From JAQVQN01 sp964557205 (GTDB taxonomy: Bacteria > Verrucomicrobiota > Kiritimatiellia > RFP12 > UBA1067), in the NCBI GenBank assembly GCA_964557205.1, contig CAZKZI010000028.1:1-26742 (forward strand): DNA of 26,742 bases. Direction: 5' to 3'. The position numbers were made by a program, and so were the translations under genes. Below, one piece after another: positions 7,691 through 16,385 of this stretch. The notes under the pieces were generated by a model that saw nothing but the letters and a program-made list of their open reading frames with translations, was not told the DNA's origin and ran no database searches. Position 1 is the first letter of the stretch, and every line of letters starts with the position of its first letter.

Positions 7691-10027
7691 ATGTGTGCTG
7701 TTGGCGAGAACTGGGAAAGAGGCGGGCATGTGCATCTGGCGGGAGTCTGCGGCACAGGCATGGCGGGCTTGGCCTTACGGCTGTCAAAGCTAGGTTGGCT
7801 GGTCAGCGGTTGCGATGTGCGGCCCAACGCTATGCGGGATTGGTTGGAGGCGATGGGCGTGACGGTGTCGGAGGGACATACGCTGGCACATCTTGAGGGA
7901 GTGGACCTGCTGATAGTGACTGCGGCGCTTGACGGGGCAGAGCCGGAGGTGGCGGAGGCACGCGTCAGAGGCATTCCGGTTATGCGCAGAGGCGAAGTCT
8001 TGGCCGCACTGGTTTCGCAAAGCCGCGGGGTGGCGATATGCGGCACGCACGGCAAGACAACCACGGCGTGTTTCACCGCCAGACTGTTTCAGGAACTGGG
8101 GGCTGATCCGGGATGGTGCATCGGCGGCACGACGAAACGTCTGGGCGGGGTGGCTGGCGGCGGCATCAAGTTGCTGGTGGCAGAGGCTGACGAGAGTGAC
8201 GGAACGTTGGCGCTTTATCATCCGGCGGTGACTGTGCTCACCAATATCGACCTTGACCACATGGAACATTTCAAGGGCGAGGAAGCTTTGTCGGCGTGTT
8301 TCCGTAAGGTGCTTTCGCAGACGCGAGAGGGCGTGGCGGTTTGCCGTGACGCGGCGCGCGCATGGCGGGCGGCATCAGACCTGCAAGTTCCGGTGCTGGG
8401 CTTCGGTTTTTCGGAAGAGGCTGATTTGCGCGCATGCGAGGTGGTAACAGATGCGGAGTCGGTGTCGTTCGGCATCCTGTATCAGGGGTGTGCTTGGGGG
8501 CGGGTGAAACTGGGTGTGTCGGGAAGGCACAATATTTTGAACGCTTTGGGGGCTGCGGCTGCCGCGCTGCTGGCGGGAGATGCGCCGGAGCGGGTTTTCA
8601 GTGCGCTCGCCGCTGCCTGCACAGAGTTGCCTGGCAGGCGTTTCGAGAGTGTAGCGGCGGTTGGCGGCATGCTTTTTGTCGCTGATTACGCGCACCATCC
8701 CGTTGAGCTGAGGGCGGCTGTCGAGATGGCGCTTGCGCAGAGTCCTGCACGTCTGGTGGCGGTTTTTCAGCCGCATCGTTACACCCGGACACAGCTTTTG
8801 GGCGAAGCTTTTCCGGCGGCTTTTGCAGGGGCGGACGAGGTTTTGCTACTGCCGGTTTACACTGCGTCGGAGAAACGGGTTGAAGGCGGCGACGTTTGCG
8901 ACTTGTACCGGCACTTCTTGGAGTCGAGCGATGGTGGCGCGTGGCGCGGAAGGGTTAAGCTAGCCCGTTCTACCGTGGAGTGCTGGCAGTATCTGCGTCA
9001 GACTTTACGACGTGGCGATCTGGTGCTGATTGCCGGGGCGGGCGATGTGATCGGCATGGCCGACTTGATCAGGACAGATATCGCGCGGGGCTGGCCTGGC
9101 GGGCATGAAGTTGCCGGGTTCGATGAGGCGTTGGCGCGGATACGAGGGTTGTCGGTCGTGCCGTTCGGGTCGTTGTCAGAGTGGACGTTTTTCAATGTCG
9201 GGGGGCGTGCCCGCTGGCGGGTCGAGATTATGGAAGAGGAGGCGTTAGCGAGTGTTCTGCGGCTTTGCGGCAGCCACGGGGTGCCGTGGCGTATGGCGGG
9301 CATGGGCGCCAACCTGTGGTTTAGCGACCTCGGTGAGCCCGGTTGTGTTTTGCGGCTGTCGGCCGGGGTCAGTCAGGGGTTCAGTATTGAAGGTGATGAG
9401 GTCGAGGCGGGCTGTGGCTGGCGCGGGCCGGCGCTGCTGGAACTGTTAGAGCGCGAGGGCTTTTCCGGGCTGGAGTTTCTGGAAGGTGTGCCCGGAAGCC
9501 TCGGCGGCTGGCTGGCGATGAACGCCGGGGCGCACGGTTTCGAGATCGGGAAGTGTGTGACATGGATTCGTTGTTTGAATCCTGACGGCAAAATTTCTAT
9601 AATGAATCCTGCTGAATGTGGTTTCGGATATCGGCATTGTGCCGGACTGTCCGGTAAAGTGGCGCTGGCATGCGGGTTGCGCCTTGCGAGAGCGGAAAGC
9701 GGGCACATCCGCGGCATGCGAAGGCAATGGCGCGCGCGGAGGCTGCGGCTGACGGGTATGCGTACGGATGGTTCAGTTTTCCGTAATCCCCCGGAGTGTC
9801 CGGCCGGGCGTCTGCTGGATGCGGCTGGATGCAAGGGCATGACGGTCGGCGGGGCGCGTGTGATCGATGATCACGCCAACATAATAGCGGTAGAGGGTGC
9901 GGCGGTTGCCTCTGATATTCTGGCTCTGGCCATGTGCATGCGTAACCGCGTGATGTTGCGGAGCGGGGTTAAGCTGGAACCAGAGATCAGTGGTTTGGAT
10001 TGGGACGGCATGGGTGACATGGTATGA
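7691..10027 (+). CDS. murCB: MurC-MurB fusion: UDP-MurNAc L-alanine ligase and UDP-MurNAc dehydrogenase
   Basis: A 778-aa protein joining two consecutive peptidoglycan precursor enzymes. MurC (about 1-465) has HLAGVCGTGMAG (nucleotide-binding start), the ATP loop CGTHGKTTT (118-125), the AEADESDG motif (165-171), TNIDLDH (184-190), ADYAHHPVEL (331-340) and FQPHRYTRT (359-367). MurB (about 485-778) has the FAD-binding FFNVGGRA, LEFLEGVPGSLGGWLAMNAG, FGYRHC with Arg648, GSVFRNPPECPAGRLLD with catalytic Ser695 and the final LEPEIS with Glu765. MurB makes UDP-MurNAc and MurC adds L-Ala, so the order of domains is opposite to the pathway. The ATG at 7691 is used because the MurC domain begins soon after; an in-frame GTG near 7640 is less likely. 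Its stop overlaps the ddl start in ATGA. Confidence 0.95.
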   Translation: MCAVGENWERGGHVHLAGVCGTGMAGLALRLSKLGWLVSGCDVRPNAMRDWLEAMGVTVSEGHTLAHLEGVDLLIVTAALDGAEPEVAEARVRGIPVMRRGEVLAALVSQSRGVAICGTHGKTTTACFTARLFQELGADPGWCIGGTTKRLGGVAGGGIKLLVAEADESDGTLALYHPAVTVLTNIDLDHMEHFKGEEALSACFRKVLSQTREGVAVCRDAARAWRAASDLQVPVLGFGFSEEADLRACEVVTDAESVSFGILYQGCAWGRVKLGVSGRHNILNALGAAAAALLAGDAPERVFSALAAACTELPGRRFESVAAVGGMLFVADYAHHPVELRAAVEMALAQSPARLVAVFQPHRYTRTQLLGEAFPAAFAGADEVLLLPVYTASEKRVEGGDVCDLYRHFLESSDGGAWRGRVKLARSTVECWQYLRQTLRRGDLVLIAGAGDVIGMADLIRTDIARGWPGGHEVAGFDEALARIRGLSVVPFGSLSEWTFFNVGGRARWRVEIMEEEALASVLRLCGSHGVPWRMAGMGANLWFSDLGEPGCVLRLSAGVSQGFSIEGDEVEAGCGWRGPALLELLEREGFSGLEFLEGVPGSLGGWLAMNAGAHGFEIGKCVTWIRCLNPDGKISIMNPAECGFGYRHCAGLSGKVALACGLRLARAESGHIRGMRRQWRARRLRLTGMRTDGSVFRNPPECPAGRLLDAAGCKGMTVGGARVIDDHANIIAVEGAAVASDILALAMCMRNRVMLRSGVKLEPEISGLDWDGMGDMV

Positions 10028-10920
10028 AAAAAGTTGTGGTTTTAATGGGAGGCACCTCCAGCGAACGGGATATCTCGATCGCTTCGGGAACGGCGGTGAC
10101 TGAAGCGTTGCGGCAGGAAGGTTATGCTGTGGTGCCGATGGTGCTTGACGATGATCGCCTTGAAAAATTGCCAGAAGGTGTAGAAGCGGTTTTTCTGGCG
10201 TTGCACGGCGGCTACGGCGAGAATGGCGGCGTTCAGGCCGACCTTGACCGCCTGCGGATGCCTTATACCGGGTCTGGTGCGGCGGCAAGCCGGATAGCCA
10301 TTGACAAGGTGGCGACCAAAAAGGTGCTGAAGTCGGCAGGCATTCCCACTGCTGCGTACGAGGTTCTGGCACGGGGTGTTGAGACGACAGCCCTGTCTTT
10401 GCCTGTGGTTGTCAAGCCACCGCGGGACGGTTCAAGCATGGGGATTTCCAAGGTCTCGGAAGCCGCACAGTGGGGAAAGGCCTTATGTGCCGCTCGAGCG
10501 ATTGATCCCGCCGGTGAAGTGCTGGTTGAAAGTTACCTGCCAGGACGAGAGTGGACGGTGGGGGTTGTGGCCGGAGAGGCGTTGCCGGTAGTCGAGATAA
10601 GGGCACCGGGCGGTTGGTACGGTTTTGAGGCAAAGTACACCAAAGGTGTCACGGAGTATGTTTTTCCTGACGCTGCGGAAGACGGGCCTTTGATGGCGGA
10701 ATGCCGAGTGCTGGCGCTGCTGGCATTTGAGGCTATAGGTTGCCGGGGTGTCAGCCGCATCGATTTCAGGGTCACACCGGACGGGCTGCCTTATGTTCTG
10801 GAGATTAACACGATCCCGGGGTTCACGTCCACGAGTCTGCTGCCCAAAGCCGCGGCGCGGATGGGGGTCAGCTTCGGGGCGCTGTGTGTCAGACTTCTTG
10901 AAAACGCCTCTTTCGGTTAA
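10024..10920 (+). CDS. ddl: D-alanine--D-alanine ligase
   Basis: A 298-aa ATP-grasp ligase that makes the D-Ala-D-Ala dipeptide for peptidoglycan. The start MGGTSSERDISIASG includes Glu14, LHGGYGENGG follows, and the ATP-grasp loop PRDGSSMGISKV holds Ser138. EAKYTKGVTEYVFPD carries Tyr205, the tyrosine that in D-Ala-specific ligases helps select a second D-Ala. Asp247, Glu260 and Asn262 (RIDFRV and LEINTIPGFT) form the Mg-binding site. Nothing suggests D-lactate or D-serine specificity. The gene overlaps murCB by 4 bases (ATGA), so translational coupling is likely, and ftsQ begins 14 bases after its stop. Confidence 0.95.
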   Translation: MKKVVVLMGGTSSERDISIASGTAVTEALRQEGYAVVPMVLDDDRLEKLPEGVEAVFLALHGGYGENGGVQADLDRLRMPYTGSGAAASRIAIDKVATKKVLKSAGIPTAAYEVLARGVETTALSLPVVVKPPRDGSSMGISKVSEAAQWGKALCAARAIDPAGEVLVESYLPGREWTVGVVAGEALPVVEIRAPGGWYGFEAKYTKGVTEYVFPDAAEDGPLMAECRVLALLAFEAIGCRGVSRIDFRVTPDGLPYVLEINTIPGFTSTSLLPKAAARMGVSFGALCVRLLENASFG

Positions 10921-10934
10921 GGTCGGTTTTAAAA

Positions 10935-11813
10935 ATGAAATTTGATTTTCTCAAAAAAGCCCAAAGCAGAAGCGGTAAAACGAGTCGTTTTGCTTCAGGC
11001 GGTCGCCGTGTGACTGGTGTCGTCACGGAAATGCCGCGGTCGCTGAAAGCTTTTTTGGTGTTTTTGTCCGTTGTGGCTGGTGTTGTGCTCACCGGTTTTT
11101 GCGGTTTACTGATTTTCAACAGCTACTACCGCTATGCTTCCGACCTGTTCGTCTTACACGATGTGCGCAACAGTGTGACAATTAACACTGGAAAAACCCT
11201 GACTCCTGATTTGGTTTGTGAGGTTCTGGGCTTGCATGAAGGTGTCAACATTTTCACTTTGGACATAGCGGACAAGCGCCTTGAGTTGCTGGAACAGGCT
11301 CCGAACATCAAGGATATGTCTATTGTGCGGCGAATGCCCAATAAGCTGACGATAACCATTGTTGAGCGTGAGCCGATTGCCCGTGTGGGATCTAACGGGA
11401 GGGTTGTAGATGAGGAAGGCGTGGTGTTCATACGATATGCCGGCATCGGCGGGTTGCCTCTGATCAAGGGGGCGGACGGTTTCGTCCAGATAAAGCCGGG
11501 CGACCGTCTTTACGGCAACGACATGGCTGCGGTGCTGCTGGCGGTCAATGCGACGCGTCCTGAATGCCGGCAGAGGCTGCTGGCTGTAGACACGTCTAAA
11601 GCTGATTATCTGCTGTTGACCTTTTCAGATTACCGGCAGGCTAAGTTTTCTTGGGCTGGAATGGGCGATTGCGAAAGGCATTCGGAGTCCTGTATGCAGG
11701 GGCAGTTTGACCGTCTGGCGCAGGCGATGGAGAGTGAGATCGGGCGACCCAGGATGTTGTGGGACGCCACGCAGCCAGACAGGATATTTGCAATGCCTCT
11801 GGGTGTGCAATAG
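10935..11813 (+). CDS. ftsQ: Cell division protein FtsQ
   Basis: A 292-aa protein with a positively charged cytoplasmic tail, a single membrane helix (about 38-61) and an exported part. That part begins with a POTRA-type domain (about 72-147: HDVRNSVTINTGKTLTPD, VNIFTLDIADKRLELLEQAP, IVEREPIA) followed by the FtsQ-type beta domain (VVDEEGVVF, then a region around 160-230). FtsQ sits in the inner membrane and links early division proteins such as FtsA and FtsZ with the septal wall synthase. The ATG at 10935 is close behind ddl and fits the expected N-terminus, with AAGG just upstream. The C-terminus is longer than the usual POTRA and beta domain and is not recognised. Confidence 0.88.
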   Translation: MKFDFLKKAQSRSGKTSRFASGGRRVTGVVTEMPRSLKAFLVFLSVVAGVVLTGFCGLLIFNSYYRYASDLFVLHDVRNSVTINTGKTLTPDLVCEVLGLHEGVNIFTLDIADKRLELLEQAPNIKDMSIVRRMPNKLTITIVEREPIARVGSNGRVVDEEGVVFIRYAGIGGLPLIKGADGFVQIKPGDRLYGNDMAAVLLAVNATRPECRQRLLAVDTSKADYLLLTFSDYRQAKFSWAGMGDCERHSESCMQGQFDRLAQAMESEIGRPRMLWDATQPDRIFAMPLGVQ

Positions 11814-11826
11814 AAAGGAAGTAGAT

Positions 11827-13029
11827 ATGGCGATTCCGCCGATTGCGGCATTGGAGATCGGAACGTCACGCACGGTTATTTGTGTTGGCGAATCTGATGA
11901 GCGTGGACGTGTCAGGATAACCGGCGTGGGAGTATGCCCCACGATCGGTGTCCGCAAGGGGCAGATCGTTGATCTGTCGCAGGCTCGTGTAGGCATCGAA
12001 AAGGCAGTCAAGGAGGCTGAAAAGGCCGCAGGCGTTGACATTTGGCAGGTGCTGATAGCCATATCGGGCGGGCACCTACAGGCGGGAATCAACTCCAGCA
12101 TGTTGGCGATCCGCTCAAGCGACCATGTTGTTGCCAGTGAAGACATCGAGGAGGTCGCCGAAAACGCCAATGATGTGCAGCTCGAGTCTGACCGGCAGTT
12201 GCTGCACACTGTTCCGCTGACTTTCACGGTGGACGACCAGGCCGGCATCATCAAACCGGAGGGTATGCGCTGCAAAATGCTCTCTTTGGAGGTTATTGCG
12301 ATCCACGGGGTGAAGAACAGGATTGACAATGCGGTCAATGCTGCCAAAAGCGCGAAGCTGGACGTTTCGGATGTGGCTTTTTCCGGCATTGGCGCGGCAC
12401 TGGCGGTGTTAACACCTGAACATAAGCACAACGGTGTTGTGCTGGTTGACATGGGCGGCGGCACCACCAGTTACGTGGCCTACTGCAACAATGTTTTTGC
12501 GGCGGCGGGAAGTATCGCTGTTGGCGGTGACCATGTTACCAACGACATCGCGTTGGCTTTCAATATTCCGTTGTCCCGTGCTGAAGAGGTCAAATGCAGG
12601 TATGGCAGTGCTGTGATCGATCCGGACAGCGGTAACAAGCGGGTGACATTGTCGGCGGAAATCGGCTTTGAGGAGCGCAGTTTCGGATGCAAAGCCCTGC
12701 ATACGGTCATAAACGCGCGCGTTGACGAGATATTCCGCGTTTTACGGTCGAAGCTGGATGAGTCGGGTGCGCTGCCGCATTTGGGGGCAGGCGTGATCCT
12801 GATTGGCGGCGGCGCTTATCTGAACGGCGTGACTGAGTTGGGGCAACGCGTCTTCGGGTTGCCCTGCCGCATAGGTGTGCCGGTAAACGTTGACGGCATG
12901 GAAGGGGTCGAACAGTCGGCCGCACTGGCCACGGTGGCGGGGCTGGTTATCCACGGACGGAACAACTATGAAGACCGGGGGTTATTCTCTCCTGTCAAAC
13001 ATATGCTCAAAGGATTGTTCGGACGATGA
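11827..13029 (+). CDS. ftsA: Cell division protein FtsA
   Basis: An actin-like ATPase of 400 aa that anchors the Z-ring. It has the ATPase phosphate-1 loop at AALEIGTSRT (about 7-16), the second phosphate loop VVLVDMGGGTTSYVAY (about 205-220), and GVILIGGGAYLNGV near the C-terminus. The protein ends in PVKHMLKGLFGR, a short amphipathic positively charged helix of the kind FtsA uses to bind the inner membrane. The ATG at 11827 is preferred over an in-frame upstream codon because AAGGAAG lies just before it and ALEIGTS is where FtsA normally begins. The stop overlaps the ftsZ start (ATGA at 13026-13029), which keeps FtsA and FtsZ in coupled synthesis. Confidence 0.95.
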   Translation: MAIPPIAALEIGTSRTVICVGESDERGRVRITGVGVCPTIGVRKGQIVDLSQARVGIEKAVKEAEKAAGVDIWQVLIAISGGHLQAGINSSMLAIRSSDHVVASEDIEEVAENANDVQLESDRQLLHTVPLTFTVDDQAGIIKPEGMRCKMLSLEVIAIHGVKNRIDNAVNAAKSAKLDVSDVAFSGIGAALAVLTPEHKHNGVVLVDMGGGTTSYVAYCNNVFAAAGSIAVGGDHVTNDIALAFNIPLSRAEEVKCRYGSAVIDPDSGNKRVTLSAEIGFEERSFGCKALHTVINARVDEIFRVLRSKLDESGALPHLGAGVILIGGGAYLNGVTELGQRVFGLPCRIGVPVNVDGMEGVEQSAALATVAGLVIHGRNNYEDRGLFSPVKHMLKGLFGR

Positions 13030-14204
13030 AAAACGAAGATCAGTCAGGGATGCTTTTGTTGGGTGTTGGCGGCGGCGGATGCCGTTTGACCGCCTCTGTA
13101 CGCGCGTCCTACGGGACCGGGCTGCATGCGGTCGGTGTAGATACCGACGCTCTGGCAAATCGTAACGCGGCAACCGACGGGATGACCTGTCTGCTGCTGG
13201 GCGGTTCGCGCTTGTCTGGACACGGCACAGGAGGCGACGCGATACAAGGACGTCTTGCGGCGCAAGATGACATGCAGAACCTGCAGGCGCATATAAAGGG
13301 TGTGCGTACGGCAGTGATTGTAGCCTGCCTTGGCGGCGGTACCGGCGGCGGGGCCACGCCGGAGATCGTCAAAGTGCTCGGCGGGAGAGGCATAGCCACG
13401 ATTTGTTTTGTCACGATACCTTTCGGTTTTGAGGGGCAGGCGCGGCGTAAAGAGGCGGATCGCGTGTTGCCGATGATAGAAGAAAATGCTGATTCTCTGG
13501 TTGTTGTGCCGCTTGACGACTTGTTCAATGATGCGGGTGAAGAGCAGTTGTTGGAGATCGCCGTGTCTATCGCGGAAAAGATTATTTCTGCCGGGATAAC
13601 CCTGTTGTGGCGTCTTTTGACCAAGCCAGGGTTCATTTCGCTGGATGCTGAAAAGTTGCACACGATGGTAGTGCGCGGCGGCAACGCGCGTTTCGGTTGC
13701 GCTGCCGCTACCGGGGACGGCAGGGCGCTGAAGGCGGTTGAGTCTTTGCGAGGTTGCCGGTTGTTGCGTTCTGGCGAGGGGCTATCGCGGGCCAACGCTT
13801 TGTTGATTGGAATCTTGGCCGGCAGCGATCTGCGCCTGGCCGAAGTCGGCGCTTTGATGCGCGAGATGAACAAGGTGTGCAAGTCAGGCTGCCACATCGA
13901 GATGGGAACGGTTCTCGATCCTTTTTATGAAGGGAGGATCGAACTGGTGGCGTTGGCATTCGAGAGCTGGACGGCTGCGGTGATGGCTGTGCCGCAAGGC
14001 GAGTCTGCGGTGACGCCTGAACCGTCGGTAGCTGAGATCATCCCTGTCCGGCCGGGCGGCAGGAAGGCGCGCTCCAAGGGCAGTAAGCTCTCTTTCGGTG
14101 CGACCGGACGCGGAAGGTTCAAGGATGTCGAGCCGACATTGCACAACAATCAAGATATGGATGTGCCGACCTTCATCCGGCGCGGCATCAGGCTGGACCG
14201 CTAG
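13026..14204 (+). CDS. ftsZ: Divergent FtsZ (tubulin-like cell division GTPase)
   Basis: A 392-aa protein placed exactly where ftsZ belongs, after ftsA with an ATGA overlap. The tubulin signature is present but altered: GGGTGGGATP (103-112) instead of GGGTGTGAAP. The first loop GVGGGGC is followed by Arg20 where an Asn is usual. The T7 synergy loop reads PGFISLDAEKL (201-211), so the Asn and second Asp of the usual NLDFAD are replaced by Ser205 and Lys210, while Asp207 remains. Other blocks fit FtsZ: VDTDALAN, GTGGDA, VTIPFGFEGQ, and GTVLDPF...ELVALAFE near the end of the domain. A linker rich in Pro, Gly and basic residues ends in DVPTFIRRG, matching the tail that binds FtsA. GTPase activity may be reduced, but the gene is probably the functional division protein. 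It overlaps the opposite-strand ubiE gene by 17 bases. Confidence 0.88.
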   Translation: MKNEDQSGMLLLGVGGGGCRLTASVRASYGTGLHAVGVDTDALANRNAATDGMTCLLLGGSRLSGHGTGGDAIQGRLAAQDDMQNLQAHIKGVRTAVIVACLGGGTGGGATPEIVKVLGGRGIATICFVTIPFGFEGQARRKEADRVLPMIEENADSLVVVPLDDLFNDAGEEQLLEIAVSIAEKIISAGITLLWRLLTKPGFISLDAEKLHTMVVRGGNARFGCAAATGDGRALKAVESLRGCRLLRSGEGLSRANALLIGILAGSDLRLAEVGALMREMNKVCKSGCHIEMGTVLDPFYEGRIELVALAFESWTAAVMAVPQGESAVTPEPSVAEIIPVRPGGRKARSKGSKLSFGATGRGRFKDVEPTLHNNQDMDVPTFIRRGIRLDR

Positions 14205-14940
14205 GTGAAGGTTTTTGTCCGTTATAGCAGGTGCAGATGCCGCAAGTGTACGGGTGACGGCAGCAAGCTTTGAAGCCTGCCGCCCGCAGCAGAGCGAGCA
14301 TATTCTCGCCTTGCGGCACATGTTCAATTGATTCCTGAAGATAACGGTATTCGGCGGACAGGTCGGCGAGCAAAGCTCCTGCCAGCGGGACGAAATGCCG
14401 CAGATACAAGCGGTATAATTGACAGGCCGGAAAAAAACGCGGTTCGGACAATTCCAGCACAATCAGTCTTCCGCCGGGTTTGAGCACACGCGCAAATTCC
14501 TTCAAGCCTGTGGACAGGTCTTCGAAGTTTCGGATGCCGAATGCTGTTATGACCGCGTCAAAAGTATTGTCGGCAAAAGCTAGAGCCAGGCAGTCGCCGG
14601 ATTGGAGGTGTATGCGGTCGGCGACACCGGCCTTGGCAGATTTCACCCTTCCGGCCGCGAGCATGCTTTCGGAAAGGTCAACGCCGGTGATTTCAGCCTG
14701 CGGCAAAAGACGCGCGGCCATGACCGCCATATCGGCGGTGCCGGTAGCCGCGTCAAGAATCTTGCCGGGATTGCCTGCCGTCAGAAGCCGTATGGCTCGT
14801 CGTCGCCAAACAATATCGATGCCTAGCGACAGGATGCGGTTCATGCGGTCGTATTTGTTCGAGAGCCGGTCAAACGCAAGTCTAATCTGGTCGCGTTTGC
14901 TTGCATTCGTTTTGTAAGGTTTGATCTGCTGAACATTCAT
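14188..14940 (-). CDS. ubiE: UbiE/COQ5 family methyltransferase (menaquinone or ubiquinone biosynthesis)
   Basis: A 250-aa SAM methyltransferase of the UbiE/MenG family, with early motif AFDRLSNKYDRMNRILSLGID (about 22-42, matching the family's FDxIAxxYDxMNxxxSxG), SAM-binding ILDAATGTADMA (61-72), GVDLSESML (86-94), AFGIRNFEDL (133-142) and EFARVLKPGGRLIVLELSEP (148-167). The family C-methylates demethylmenaquinone or a ubiquinone precursor; without other quinone genes in view I cannot choose, though menaquinone is commoner in this kind of bacterium. The ATG at 14940 follows the radical SAM stop by 5 bases, so the genes are probably co-transcribed. Its last codons overlap the end of ftsZ on the other strand. 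No Shine-Dalgarno is evident. Confidence 0.88.
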   Translation of the reverse strand: MNVQQIKPYKTNASKRDQIRLAFDRLSNKYDRMNRILSLGIDIVWRRRAIRLLTAGNPGKILDAATGTADMAVMAARLLPQAEITGVDLSESMLAAGRVKSAKAGVADRIHLQSGDCLALAFADNTFDAVITAFGIRNFEDLSTGLKEFARVLKPGGRLIVLELSEPRFFPACQLYRLYLRHFVPLAGALLADLSAEYRYLQESIEHVPQGENMLALLRAAGFKACCRHPYTCGICTCYNGQKPSPSGPA

Positions 14941-14945
14941 GCGAG

Positions 14946-16385
14946 TTATTTTGGTTTGCGGCAGTTAAGGTCGTCAGTGACGATCTTTTCCGCTTGTGGC
15001 GGTGGCAGTCCGCAATGCTCAATCAAGTGTTGCCGAAGGTGGAGAGCCATGCGCGGCATAGACAGGGCGAACATTTTGCCTTCGGCATTCTGAATGCGTC
15101 CGGCCAAAGCTTGATAAGCGCCGAAGAAGTCCGGGGCGCAAAGGTGACGGATGGTGTCGACGCAATTCGGGAAGCGGCCGCGGTTGTGTACCAGTTCCCA
15201 GCAGCGGGAGAAATCCTGCAGGTGCGATACATCTGTAAAGTCGAGGTCATTTGAACGCAGCAACTCATACGGGGGTTCCGGATTGAAGACCAGTCCGAAA
15301 TGTTCGGCTTCACGGTGGAATAATGTTCCTGGCAGACCTTTCAGAAGATTGACCTGAACCTCCGGCGGGGCGCATTCGGCGATCAGCCGGTTAAACCCCT
15401 GCGCGAAAGTTCCTGCGTCCTCGCCGGGCAGTCCGAAGATTAAATCGGCGTGTACGGTCGCGCCGGTATCGTGGGTCAGAAAGCGTAGATTAGCGAGCTT
15501 GCGTCCGGTGTCGGCACTGCGTCCGGCGAGAGTTGCCGCCTGAGGATGGAGTGTCTGTATGCCGACCTCAAGATGCAGTGTGTCCTTGGGGAAAAGCGCG
15601 ATCTTTTCGGCTATCGACTGGTGCATTCGTTCGGCGTTGATCTCAAAATGCAACCGAGTCGATGGCGTAGCCTTTTGCAGGAAATGGTCCAGCACTTTCA
15701 GGGCGTGTTCGACGGGGGCGTTGAAGCTACGATCGATGAATTTGAAACGTCGCAGGCCACGTTCCCAAAGGCGGTCCAGCGCTGGCAGAAGGCGTTCGAG
15801 CGGTATTAGACGCAGACCGGTGTCTGCCGATGTGCAGTACGCGCAACTGTAAGGGCATCCGCGGCTAGTTTCCGCATAAACGGTACGCTGCTTTAGATCT
15901 ATGTCCGTGTAAAGGTCATAGGGCAAGACCAGCGTGGCGGGATCTTCCGGCGGACAGCGCGTGATATGCTTGGCTAGATGTGGCTGAAGGCGTTGGTGCA
16001 ACTGTTCGGAGCAGAAAAGGCGGAATGTGCTTTCGCCCTCGCCTGTTAATGCCATATCGTAAAGGCTTGCGTTGGTGTAATCGGCAGTGATTTCCGGGCC
16101 GCCTGCCGCCAGGCGCATGTCAGGCGCCACGGCGTGCAGAATACGCGCCGTGGCCTCGATGAGACGCACGTTCCAGAGATAAACTGTAAAGCCGACAATC
16201 AGCGGGTGGCGCCGCACGATTTCCGTAGCGAGCTGCATCGGCGTGATTTCGAGGTCGGCCTCGAAAATAGCGGATTTATCCGCAAGTTTTCCGAGGTTTG
16301 CCTGCAGTGTGCGTGCCGCAAAGGAGCAGTGGCTATAACGGGCGTTCACCGCAACCAGCAGAATTACGGTCGGTTCTGTCGTCAC
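14946..16385 (-). CDS. B12-binding radical SAM protein (DUF4080-like C-terminus)
   Basis: A 479-aa protein with an N-terminal cobalamin-binding-like domain (about 1-125: LLVAVNARYSHCSFAAR, VGFTVYLWN, AAGGPEIT, TGEGE) and a radical SAM domain with [4Fe-4S] ligands Cys177, Cys181 and Cys184 in SRGCPYSCAYC. The C-terminal part, with FNPEPPYELLRSNDLDF and a terminal helical region, resembles DUF4080. The reaction is unknown; class-B-like methyltransferases share this architecture, and this is inference. The start codon is GTG at 16385, directly abutting the TAA stop of the upstream esterase gene, which implies translational coupling. Its own stop is 5 bases before the ubiE start, giving a three-gene run. 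Confidence 0.88.
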   Translation of the reverse strand: MTTEPTVILLVAVNARYSHCSFAARTLQANLGKLADKSAIFEADLEITPMQLATEIVRRHPLIVGFTVYLWNVRLIEATARILHAVAPDMRLAAGGPEITADYTNASLYDMALTGEGESTFRLFCSEQLHQRLQPHLAKHITRCPPEDPATLVLPYDLYTDIDLKQRTVYAETSRGCPYSCAYCTSADTGLRLIPLERLLPALDRLWERGLRRFKFIDRSFNAPVEHALKVLDHFLQKATPSTRLHFEINAERMHQSIAEKIALFPKDTLHLEVGIQTLHPQAATLAGRSADTGRKLANLRFLTHDTGATVHADLIFGLPGEDAGTFAQGFNRLIAECAPPEVQVNLLKGLPGTLFHREAEHFGLVFNPEPPYELLRSNDLDFTDVSHLQDFSRCWELVHNRGRFPNCVDTIRHLCAPDFFGAYQALAGRIQNAEGKMFALSMPRMALHLRQHLIEHCGLPPPQAEKIVTDDLNCRKPK

